DNA of 64,000 bases from Aneurinibacillus tyrosinisolvens (GTDB taxonomy: Bacteria > Bacillota > Bacilli > Aneurinibacillales > Aneurinibacillaceae): positions 124,001-188,000 of the forward strand of contig NZ_BBWZ01000005.1 of assembly GCF_001015055.1 (NCBI RefSeq). Reading direction: 5' to 3'. Numbering within the stretch: the stretch's first letter is position 1; the number at the start of each line of letters is the position of its first letter. Shown here piece after piece: positions 39,250-46,332 of this stretch. The translations under genes were made by a program, and so were the position numbers. The notes under the pieces are model-generated. The model made no database searches and had not been told where the DNA came from. It worked only from the letters and a program-made list of their open reading frames with translations.

Positions 39250-40128
39250 ATGCCGCAGGGCCGTATTGTTAAAGCGCTGGCAGGTTACTATTATGTTCAA
39301 GACGGAGAAGCGTACTGGCAGTGCCGGGCGCGGGGCGTTTTCAAGAAAAGGGGGATTACTCCCCTGGTCGGCGATGAAGTGCTGTACGAAGCGGCAGGCA
39401 AAACGGACGGAGTTGTTACAGAAGTTCTGCCGCGGACGAGTGAACTCATTCGGCCGCAGATTGCCAATGTTGATCAGGCGATTCTTGTTTTCTCGCTTGC
39501 GGAACCGAATTTTAGCCCCCAGCTGCTCGATAAATTTCTCGTTCACACCGAGGCGGCGGGAATCGAAGCGGTCATTTGCCTTACAAAGGCGGACCTTCAG
39601 CCTGATGAGGAAAAAGTCGCTCAAATTCGCAAGGAATATAAAACGATTGGTTACCCGGTTATTGTCACCAGTTCGAAGGGCAAGAACGGAATCGAAGCCA
39701 TCCGTGACCACCTCATCGGGCATCTTTCTGTTTTTTCCGGGCAGTCCGGTGTGGGAAAGTCTTCTCTTCTTAATGCGCTGTTCAGTGATCTAGAGCTTGA
39801 AACAGCACCGATTAGCCATAAGCTAGGAAGAGGAAAGCATACGACCCGCCATGTAGAATTGATTTATTTACCTAACGGCGGATGGGTCGCCGATACGCCT
39901 GGATTCAGTTCGCTTGATTTCCAATCGATCGAAGCGAATGACCTTAGCCATTATTTTAAGGAGATGAGAGAGCGTTCCGGAAACTGTAAATTCCGGGGCT
40001 GCCACCATATAAACGAACCCGGATGCGCAGTGCGCAGCGCGCTTGATAAGGGAGAAATTATGCGGTCCCGCTATAAGCATTATGTACAGTTTTTGCAGGA
40101 GATTAAAGACAGAAAGCCGAGGTATTAA
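39250..40128 (+). CDS. rsgA: RsgA (CpgA), circularly permuted ribosome GTPase
   Basis: A 30S assembly GTPase. The 292-residue product shows the permuted motif order G4 (LTKAD, about 115), G1 ([15 protein letters not shown], about 162-176), G3 (DTPGF, about 215), an N-terminal OB fold, and a C-terminal zinc knuckle with Cys and His in [26 protein letters not shown] precedes the ATG. Expected neighbour of prkC and rpe. Confidence 0.97.
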   Translation: MPQGRIVKALAGYYYVQDGEAYWQCRARGVFKKRGITPLVGDEVLYEAAGKTDGVVTEVLPRTSELIRPQIANVDQAILVFSLAEPNFSPQLLDKFLVHTEAAGIEAVICLTKADLQPDEEKVAQIRKEYKTIGYPVIVTSSKGKNGIEAIRDHLIGHLSVFSGQSGVGKSSLLNALFSDLELETAPISHKLGRGKHTTRHVELIYLPNGGWVADTPGFSSLDFQSIEANDLSHYFKEMRERSGNCKFRGCHHINEPGCAVRSALDKGEIMRSRYKHYVQFLQEIKDRKPRY

Positions 40129-40130
40129 GG

Positions 40131-40790
40131 ATGGTAAAAATCGCACCTTCGATTCTTTCAGCCGATTTTTCGAAGCTGGGGGAAGAAATAAAAGAAGTAG
40201 AAAAGGGCGGAGCAGACTGGATCCACGTTGATGTTATGGACGGTCATTTCGTGCCGAATATTACGATTGGACCTCTTGTTGTTAAAGCGATCCGCCCCCA
40301 TACCGGGCTTCCCCTTGATGTCCACCTTATGATTGAAAATCCGGATTTCTATATTCCTGAATTCGCCAAAAGCGGTGCCGATATGATTACGGTTCACCAG
40401 GAGGCCTGTGTGCATCTTCACCGGACGCTTTACCATATTAAGGACCAGGGGATAAAAGCGGCGGTTTCCCTAAACCCGGCGACACCGGTGGAGACACTGC
40501 AGCATGTGCTTGCCGATCTGGACATGGTTCTTCTGATGTCGGTTAACCCCGGATTTGGCGGGCAAAAATTTATTCCGGAAGTGCTGGCAAAAATTAAAAA
40601 ACTAAAGGGAATGCTCAAGGAGCACGGGCTTGAAAATAAAGTGGAAATTCAAATCGACGGAGGCATCAACGCGCAGACAGCCGCCCTTGTGACAGAAGCG
40701 GGAGCGACGTGCCTGGTGGCCGGAAACGCGGTGTTCGGACAGGCAGACAGGGCAAAGGCAATTCACGAGATTAAACAGGCGTGTCAATAA
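40131..40790 (+). CDS. rpe: Ribulose-5-phosphate 3-epimerase
   Basis: Interconverts ribulose- and xylulose-5-phosphate. The 219-residue TIM barrel begins [20 protein letters not shown]; the metal and catalytic residues lie in [19 protein letters not shown] and the IQIDGGI segments. It starts 2 bases after rsgA. In B. subtilis thiN follows; here there is a terminator and then spoVM. Confidence 0.97.
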   Translation: MVKIAPSILSADFSKLGEEIKEVEKGGADWIHVDVMDGHFVPNITIGPLVVKAIRPHTGLPLDVHLMIENPDFYIPEFAKSGADMITVHQEACVHLHRTLYHIKDQGIKAAVSLNPATPVETLQHVLADLDMVLLMSVNPGFGGQKFIPEVLAKIKKLKGMLKEHGLENKVEIQIDGGINAQTAALVTEAGATCLVAGNAVFGQADRAKAIHEIKQACQ

Positions 40791-40801
40791 GAGGCTTCGT
40801 T

Positions 40802-40839
40802 ACCTGGATGGCAGAATTCCCTGCTGCTCAGGTTTTTTT
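40802..40839 (+). terminator. Terminator after rpe
   Basis: ACCTG..GGCAG pairs with CTGC..CAGGT across a six-base loop, followed by seven T. Confidence 0.75.
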
Positions 40840-40840
40840 A

Positions 40841-40898
40841 TTACATACTATGAAGGGTAAAAGCATATGTTAGACCGAATGCATAGGATAGTATGTAA
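40841..40898. repeat. 11-base inverted repeat upstream of spoVM
   Basis: TTACATACTAT (40841-40851) is repeated exactly in inverted form as ATAGTATGTAA (40888-40898), 36 bases apart. The spacer includes GCATATG (40863-40869) and CATAGGAT (40882-40889), 12 bases apart, which weakly resemble the -35 and -10 of a sigma-E promoter expected for spoVM. Confidence 0.55.
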
Positions 40899-40968
40899 GA
40901 TTAATACACATGTATGGAGCTCGGATGAATATACTAAATTAACTGTACGTGAATGAGGAGGGGTCATC

Positions 40969-41046
40969 ATGCGGTTTTATACGATTAAATTACCGAGGTT
41001 TTTGGGGGGGCTGATTCGGGCGATTTTGGGAGGGGGCAAGCGGTAA
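40969..41046 (+). CDS. spoVM: SpoVM, spore coat assembly peptide
   Basis: A 25-residue amphipathic peptide that marks the convex forespore membrane and recruits SpoIVA for coat assembly. The translation starts MRFYTIKLPRFLGGLIRAIL and ends GGGKR, matching B. subtilis SpoVM (26 residues, MKFYTIKLPKFLGG) nearly residue for residue in the first part. GAGGAGGGG sits 8 bases before the ATG. In B. subtilis spoVM also follows this cluster and precedes rpmB. It shows that the organism makes endospores. Confidence 0.93.
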   Translation: MRFYTIKLPRFLGGLIRAILGGGKR

Positions 41047-41069
41047 CGTGGTTCATAACATAAAGAAAA

Positions 41070-41216
41070 CTTGGCTAGCGCCAAGCCGCAGGTGCTGGCG
41101 GTAGCCTTAGTTGCCCTTATGTAGATTAAGAAAGTATAACTTTCTTATCTACTAAAAAAGCACCGCAAAGGGTGCTTTTTTGGCGTATAAGAAAGAATAA
41201 AGCTTTCTTATACGCC
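41070..41216. repeat. Cluster of hairpins between spoVM and rpmB
   Basis: Four inverted repeats follow each other: CTTGGC-tagc-GCCAAG (41070-41085); GTAGATTAAGAAAG with CTTTCTTATCTAC (41121-41152); the terminator at 41154-41181; and GGCGTATAAGAAAG with CTTTCTTATACGCC (41182-41216, perfect over 14 bases). Two of them share the TAAGAAAG core. No gene is visible in 41047-41242. Confidence 0.8.
41154..41181. terminator. Bidirectional terminator between spoVM and rpmB
   Basis: AAAAAAGCACC (41154-41164) and GGTGCTTTTTT (41171-41181) flank a six-base loop, with tracts suitable for stopping both strands. Confidence 0.85.
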
Positions 41217-41242
41217 AAGTTCCACGGAGGCATCCGCTATCA

Positions 41243-41431
41243 CTAAACGCGGGTAACCAAACCGGATTTTAATGCTTTTGTGCTCACGTAAACGCGTTTT
41301 GGTTTACCATCAACCAGAATGCGTACTTTTTGAACGTTAACACCCCAGGTGCGCTTATTCGCACGGTTGGAGTGGCTTCTGCTGTTGCCGCTCTTTGCTC
41401 GTTTGCCAGTTACATAACATACACGTGCCAT
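41243..41431 (-). CDS. rpmB: Large-subunit ribosomal protein L28
   Basis: The 62-residue product begins [20 protein letters not shown] and ends [11 protein letters not shown], fitting L28 over its whole length. It lacks the CxxC pairs of the zinc-binding form, so it is the zinc-free type. GGGGAGGTGAAATAA precedes the ATG on the minus strand. It is the only minus-strand gene between spoVM and yloU, the same arrangement as in B. subtilis. Confidence 0.97.
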   Translation of the reverse strand: MARVCYVTGKRAKSGNSRSHSNRANKRTWGVNVQKVRILVDGKPKRVYVSTKALKSGLVTRV

Positions 41432-41489
41432 TTATTTCACCTCCCCTGTGAGATGAAGTCATTCAATTTGACTCTCATAACATACTCAA

Positions 41490-41532
41490 GTATGATATCA
41501 TACGTATTTTAATAAAGCAATAGCGGTGTCAA
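41490..41532 (-). promoter_or_regulatory. Candidate rpmB promoter region with a 14-base palindrome
   Basis: On the minus strand TTGACA (41532-41527) is followed 15 bases later by TAAAAT (41511-41506). Directly downstream lies the perfect palindrome GTATGATATCATAC (41503-41490), near the expected transcription start. The spacing is one or two bases short of ideal. Confidence 0.4.
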
Positions 41533-41659
41533 TAAGTTATCCTTTACATAGAATTTACCGGCATCCTTTAAAAACCATTCCCGTTGTAGTAAAATGATGG
41601 GGAGTTTAGGTACATACGGTGAGCGGCATTGGGGCAAATCGATAAAGGGAGGCAATGAT

Positions 41660-42022
41660 ATGAGCATTCAAATTAGCACGGAACTTGGAACGATAGAAGT
41701 AGAAGAGCAAGTGGTTGCTACGCTTGCCGGTGCGGTAGCTATGGAATGCTACGGCCTAATCGGAATGTCATCAAGACGGACGATGAAGGATGGCATTGCC
41801 GACATTCTGCGGAGGGAGAATTTATCCCGTGGGGTAGAAGTACGTAAACAGGATGGCATGGTCTTGATTGATCTTTATATTATTGTGAGCTATGGAACGA
41901 AAATATCCGAAGTCGCCCATATTGTTCAAGAGCGGGTAAAGTATGCGTTAGACCAGCAGTTGGGACTGGCAGTGGACCGTGTGAATATTTATGTGCAGGG
42001 TGTTCGTGAAGTGGGCACCTAG
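41660..42022 (+). CDS. yloU: Asp23/YloU family envelope stress protein
   Basis: A 120-residue Asp23-family (DUF322) protein; family members associate with the membrane and envelope stress, function not settled. Conserved parts: MSIQISTELGTIEVEEQVV at the start, then AMECYGLIGMSSR and VDLYIIVSYG-like IDLYIIVSYGTKISEVA. AAAGGGAGG before ATG 41660 sets the start. It precedes yloV, as in B. subtilis. Confidence 0.93.
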   Translation: MSIQISTELGTIEVEEQVVATLAGAVAMECYGLIGMSSRRTMKDGIADILRRENLSRGVEVRKQDGMVLIDLYIIVSYGTKISEVAHIVQERVKYALDQQLGLAVDRVNIYVQGVREVGT

Positions 42023-42039
42023 TTGGGGGGAATTTATAG

Positions 42040-43764
42040 GTGATGAATAGAATGTTGACGGGACAGGATCTGCGTCAAATGTATATAATGGGCGCGCAGC
42101 GCCTTGAAAAACATGTGAATAGGGTAGACGCCCTCAACGTATTTCCGGTGCCTGATGGTGATACGGGTACAAATATGAACTTAACCATTCAGTCCGGTGT
42201 TGAGGAACTGCGCAGGTCGAAGGAAGAAACAGCAGAGAAGGTCGCGGCTGTTTTTTCGCGCGGCCTCCTTATGGGCGCCAGGGGAAATTCCGGAGTTATT
42301 CTTTCCCAGCTTTTCCGGGGCTTTGCGAAAGGGCTGTCGGGCTTACAGGAAGTGGACGGAAGGCAGCTTGCCGAATCGTTTCAGCACGGGGTAGAAATGG
42401 CGTATAAAGCGGTCATGAAACCGGTAGAAGGAACGATTCTTACCGTAGCCAGAGAGGCGGCTGCGGCTGCGAAAAGAGCTGCGCGCGGAGCCAGCCCTGC
42501 AGAAGTAATCGAAGCGCTTGTGCACGAAGCAAGAAAGGCGCTGGACAATACGCCAAACCAGCTCCCTGTGCTAAAAGAAGTAGGGGTTGTCGACTCAGGC
42601 GGCCAGGGGCTTGTCTATATATATGAAGGATTTCTTTATGCACTGAAGGAAGGAATTGTACCGGAGGAAACCGGGGAACCGGAAGCGGTATCTGAGGCGG
42701 ATTTAACGTTCGGACAAGCGCGCGAAGAAATCCATCACATTGTAAACCCGGCGGACATCCAGCACGGGTATTGTACTGAATTCATGGTTCACCTTTCACC
42801 CGCAATGGACTTTAGCGAGGTAGAATTCCGGGAAAAAATCAGTTCGTACGGGGACTCTCTTCTGGTTGTTTCGGATGACGACCTTGTAAAAGTCCACATT
42901 CACGCGGAAGAGCCCGGCGATGTGCTTACATTTGCGCACAAATTCGGGTTGCTCGACCGGATAAAAATAGAAAATATGCGGCTGCAGCACAAAGAAGTAT
43001 TGAGAAAGCAGGAAGAAAGGCGGCAGCATGCCTCCGAGGTGGAAGAGATGACAGAAGTTATCTCTACGGAGCCGAGTTCACTCCCTCCACAGCCCGGGCA
43101 GCCACGCGCGCCATACAGCATTATCGGGGTTGTTAGCGGCAAAGGAATCGAAGACATTTTCCGCAGCCTGGGCGTCGACACTGTTATCAAAGGCGGCCAG
43201 ACAATGAATCCGAGCACCGAGCAATTCGTGAAAGCCATCGAATCATGCAAGGCTGAGAGGGTGCTCATTCTACCGAACAATAAAAATATCATTATGGCAG
43301 CAGAACAGGCAGCACAGCTGGTAGACATTCCGGTTGCGGTCATTCCTTCAAAAACCGTGCCGCAGGGAATGTCGGCCATGCTATCCTTCGACCCGGCCTC
43401 TTCACTCGATGACAATAAGGAAAAAATGTCTGCCTCGCTGGCGTACGTCAAAACCGGACAGGTTACGTACGCGGTCAGGGATACGACGATGAATGACCTT
43501 ACCATCCGGGAAGGAGATTATATCGGGATTTCTGACGGGGAAATCGTAGCTTCGGGCTCCGATCGCTGCGCGGTGGCGGAGCAGCTCCTGGGCAGCATGA
43601 CGGAGGACGGCGGGGAGCTGATTACCGTGCTATACGGCGAGGGTGTCAAAGAGGCGGAAATGGATGGGCTTGAACAGAAGCTGCGTGCGGATTATACATC
43701 ATATGAGGTTGAAATTCATAACGGAGGACAGCCTCTGTACTCCTTTATTATTTCTGTTGAATAA
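42040..43764 (+). CDS. fakA: Fatty acid kinase catalytic subunit FakA (YloV, DAK2 domain)
   Basis: Phosphorylates exogenous fatty acids held by FakB proteins so that they can enter phospholipid synthesis via PlsX. The 574-residue product has an N-terminal DhaL/DAK2 domain with the metal-binding motif VFPVPDGDTGTNMNLT at about 35-50 and a further G-A-R-G-N-S-G-V motif, then a middle and a DegV-like C-terminal part. GTG 42040 has GGGGGG 9 bases upstream; ATG 42043 is an alternative. A DegV protein is encoded directly downstream. Confidence 0.9.
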   Translation: MMNRMLTGQDLRQMYIMGAQRLEKHVNRVDALNVFPVPDGDTGTNMNLTIQSGVEELRRSKEETAEKVAAVFSRGLLMGARGNSGVILSQLFRGFAKGLSGLQEVDGRQLAESFQHGVEMAYKAVMKPVEGTILTVAREAAAAAKRAARGASPAEVIEALVHEARKALDNTPNQLPVLKEVGVVDSGGQGLVYIYEGFLYALKEGIVPEETGEPEAVSEADLTFGQAREEIHHIVNPADIQHGYCTEFMVHLSPAMDFSEVEFREKISSYGDSLLVVSDDDLVKVHIHAEEPGDVLTFAHKFGLLDRIKIENMRLQHKEVLRKQEERRQHASEVEEMTEVISTEPSSLPPQPGQPRAPYSIIGVVSGKGIEDIFRSLGVDTVIKGGQTMNPSTEQFVKAIESCKAERVLILPNNKNIIMAAEQAAQLVDIPVAVIPSKTVPQGMSAMLSFDPASSLDDNKEKMSASLAYVKTGQVTYAVRDTTMNDLTIREGDYIGISDGEIVASGSDRCAVAEQLLGSMTEDGGELITVLYGEGVKEAEMDGLEQKLRADYTSYEVEIHNGGQPLYSFIISVE

Positions 43765-43792
43765 CCGAATGAAAGCCGGGAGGGGAAACAGG

Positions 43793-44647
43793 ATGAGACT
43801 ACGTATTGTAACGGACAGTACGGCGGACATACCAAAAGAATTGGCACAAGAGCTTAATATTGATGTTGTCCCTTTAAAGGTGAATATTGAAGACAAGACG
43901 TACCTGGACGGAATAACGCTGACGACCGATGAGTTTTACGAAAAACTCCAGCGGGTGCAGAAGCTCCCTACTACGTCCCAGCCGTCGCCGATCGATTTTA
44001 CCGACACGTATGAAAGGATCGCCGCTGAGGGAGAGGATATCGAGATTATTTCCATCCACCTATCCGGAGCGCTGAGCGGAACATACCAGACAGCGACCAT
44101 CGCCAGAGACATGGTGGAGGATAAAGTGAAAGTCCATGTCGTCAACAGCCGAACCGCTTCCTACGCACTTGGCGCGATTGTTGTAGCGGTAGCCCGGGCG
44201 GCTAAGGAAGGAAAAAGCCTGCAGCAGTGCCTTGATCTCGCCCAGCGAATCAGCGCTACCCGCAAGGAGTTTTTCGTGATGGATACCCTGATGTATTTGC
44301 AGAAGGGCGGCCGCATCGGGAAAGCATCCGCTGTGCTCGGCTCCCTGCTGAACGTGAAACCGATTTTGACGTTCGATGAAACAGGCGAGGTTACCCCGGT
44401 GGAGAAAATCCGCGGCAAAAAGAAAGCGGTCTCCCGTATTGTCGAGCTTTGTAAAGAATACGCCGGAAGCGCTCCGGTTGTTGCCGCTGTCATCCATACG
44501 ACAACGGAGGACGAGGCGCTTGTGCTTAAGGAGCAGGTGGAGAACGAGTTTACACTGGCACAGGACGTTCTTGTAACCCAGCTTGGACCCGTAATTGGCA
44601 CATACGGAGGGCCCGGATTGCTGGCAGTAACGATGTATAAAGTATAA
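43793..44647 (+). CDS. DegV family fatty-acid-binding protein (FakB-like)
   Basis: DegV proteins hold a fatty acid in a buried pocket and serve as FakB, the substrate carrier of FakA. The 284-residue product begins MRLRIVTDSTADIPKELAQE with the typical TDSTADIP motif, then PTTSQPSP and the HLSGALSGTYQTA stretch that binds the carboxylate or phosphate. GGGAGGGG lies before ATG 43793; the frame extends upstream into fakA without family similarity. The adjacency with fakA supports a kinase-carrier pair; which fatty acid it prefers is not visible. Confidence 0.92.
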   Translation: MRLRIVTDSTADIPKELAQELNIDVVPLKVNIEDKTYLDGITLTTDEFYEKLQRVQKLPTTSQPSPIDFTDTYERIAAEGEDIEIISIHLSGALSGTYQTATIARDMVEDKVKVHVVNSRTASYALGAIVVAVARAAKEGKSLQQCLDLAQRISATRKEFFVMDTLMYLQKGGRIGKASAVLGSLLNVKPILTFDETGEVTPVEKIRGKKKAVSRIVELCKEYAGSAPVVAAVIHTTTEDEALVLKEQVENEFTLAQDVLVTQLGPVIGTYGGPGLLAVTMYKV

Positions 44648-44664
44648 TATAGAAATATACTCTT

Positions 44665-44697
44665 CATTCCTATCAGATGCTTTGATAGGAATGTTTT
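44665..44697 (+). terminator. Terminator after the degV gene
   Basis: CATTCCTATCA and TGATAGGAATG form a perfect 11-base stem with a seven-base loop, followed by four T. Confidence 0.7.
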
Positions 44698-44716
44698 ACT
44701 GTGAGGGGAAAAGGCA

Positions 44717-45385
44717 ATGAAATACCGTACCGTTTTTGATATTATCGGACCTGTTATGATCGGTCCTTCAAGTTCCCATACGGCAGGTGCGGCAAGAATC
44801 GGCAGGGTTGCCCGCACCATTTTTGCCAGGCAGCCTGATAAAGTAGAGATTACCTTTTACGGTTCTTTTGCCAAAACACATAAAGGGCATGGAACCGATA
44901 TCGCCATCGTGGGCGGAGTGCTTGATTTTGACACGTTTGACAAACGAATTGTCGACTCGCTTGCCATCGCTGATGAGCAGGGGGTAGAAGTGGTATTTCG
45001 CATTGATGATGAAGAAACACCGGAGCATCCGAATACAGCGCGTGTAAAGCTTACGGACAAAGCGGGAAACATGCTGGAAATTGTCGGAATTTCCATTGGA
45101 GGCGGCAAAATAGAAATTATCGAAATCAATGGCTTTAAGCTGAAGCTCTCCGGTAATTCTCCCACCCTGCTCGTTTTGCATGAGGATCGGTTTGGGATGG
45201 TTGCGGGTGTATCGAATGTTTTAACGAAGTACCAGATTAATATCGGGGCGATGGAAATGGCAAGGAGAGCGAAGGGGAGTGAGGCGCTTATGGTTATTGA
45301 AACCGACCAGGAGCTTCCGGAAAAGCTTGTGCAGGAGATTGAATCCATGCCGTATATTTTAAGTGCTTCCGTCGTGTTGCCGTAA
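44717..45385 (+). CDS. sdaAB: L-serine dehydratase, beta subunit
   Basis: With SdaAA it deaminates L-serine to pyruvate using a 4Fe-4S cluster. The 222-residue product begins MKYRTVFDIIGPVMIGPSSS with the HTAGAARIG motif, and has an ACT-like domain at about residues 148-222 (DRFGMVAGVSNVL). GAGGGG lies before the ATG. The alpha subunit gene follows after 53 bases. Confidence 0.96.
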   Translation: MKYRTVFDIIGPVMIGPSSSHTAGAARIGRVARTIFARQPDKVEITFYGSFAKTHKGHGTDIAIVGGVLDFDTFDKRIVDSLAIADEQGVEVVFRIDDEETPEHPNTARVKLTDKAGNMLEIVGISIGGGKIEIIEINGFKLKLSGNSPTLLVLHEDRFGMVAGVSNVLTKYQINIGAMEMARRAKGSEALMVIETDQELPEKLVQEIESMPYILSASVVLP

Positions 45386-45438
45386 TCTCCCCGCCTAAGG
45401 CTTGCAGCAGGATAAAAACAGGAAGGGATGAATAACAT

Positions 45439-46332
45439 ATGAAATTCAAAACGGTAGCGGAGCTTGTTGAACTTAGTCTGTCCGAGGAAAAGCCAATTTC
45501 GGAAATTATGATTTTGGCGGAAATCGATGTATCAGGGCGCGAAAGAGAAGCGATTATGAATGATATGTACCGCAACTTAGATATTATGGAGCAGGCGGTA
45601 CAGAGAGGGATTACGGAGGACTTCACTTCCCGCAGCGGACTGAGCGGAGGAGACGCCAGGAAAATGCAAGCGTATATTCAAAAGGGAAAAACACTTGCAG
45701 GACCTGATATTCTTGATTCGGTAAGTAAAGCGATTGCTACGAATGAGGTAAACGCGGCAATGGGAACGATCGTGGCGACGCCGACCGCCGGTGCCTGTGG
45801 GATTGTCCCTGGAACGCTTTTTTCCATCTCGCAGAAGCTCGGGGCGGACAGAGAGGCAATGGTGCGATACCTTTTCACAGCCGGAGCGATCGGGTTTGTC
45901 ATTGCGAACAATGCTTTTATTTCCGGAGCCGCAGGAGGATGCCAGGCGGAAGTAGGCTCGGCTACGGCCATGGCTGCCGCAGCGATCGTTGAAATGGCCG
46001 GCGGCACGGCAGAACAGTCCGCGAATGCAACGGCGATCGCATTGAAAAATCTGCTCGGTCTTGTTTGTGACCCTGTTGCCGGCCTCGTAGAAGTGCCCTG
46101 TGTAAAACGAAACGCAATGGGAGCCGCCATCGCAACGGTAGCGGCCGATATGGCATTGGCCGGTATTGAGAGCCGCATTCCATGCGACGAAGTGATCGGT
46201 GCCATGTACCGGATCGGAAAAAGCATGCCTCATACATTGAGAGAAACAGCGTTAGGAGGGCTGGCGGCAACACCGACAGGACGCGAGTTGGAAGCGAAAA
46301 TTTTCGGGGTGCCGCTGAATAAAAAACAGTGA
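45439..46332 (+). CDS. sdaAA: L-serine dehydratase, alpha subunit
   Basis: The 297-residue catalytic subunit. Cluster cysteines lie in TAGACGIVPG, GGCQAEVGSA and LVCDPVAGLVEVPC, and the C-terminal part keeps the MPHTLRETALGGLA motif. AGGAAGGG precedes the ATG. The stop is overlapped by the recG start (GTGA). Confidence 0.96.
   Translation: MKFKTVAELVELSLSEEKPISEIMILAEIDVSGREREAIMNDMYRNLDIMEQAVQRGITEDFTSRSGLSGGDARKMQAYIQKGKTLAGPDILDSVSKAIATNEVNAAMGTIVATPTAGACGIVPGTLFSISQKLGADREAMVRYLFTAGAIGFVIANNAFISGAAGGCQAEVGSATAMAAAAIVEMAGGTAEQSANATAIALKNLLGLVCDPVAGLVEVPCVKRNAMGAAIATVAADMALAGIESRIPCDEVIGAMYRIGKSMPHTLRETALGGLAATPTGRELEAKIFGVPLNKKQ

Noticed and set aside
41243..41431. Zur-regulated zinc-free paralogue of L28
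   Set aside because: The palindrome upstream is not a Zur box, and the gene is in the standard rpmB position of Bacillales, where the zinc-free form is the normal one.
43643..43792. N-terminal extension of the DegV protein
   Set aside because: These codons lie in fakA in another frame; the TDSTADIP start and a strong ribosome site support 43793.
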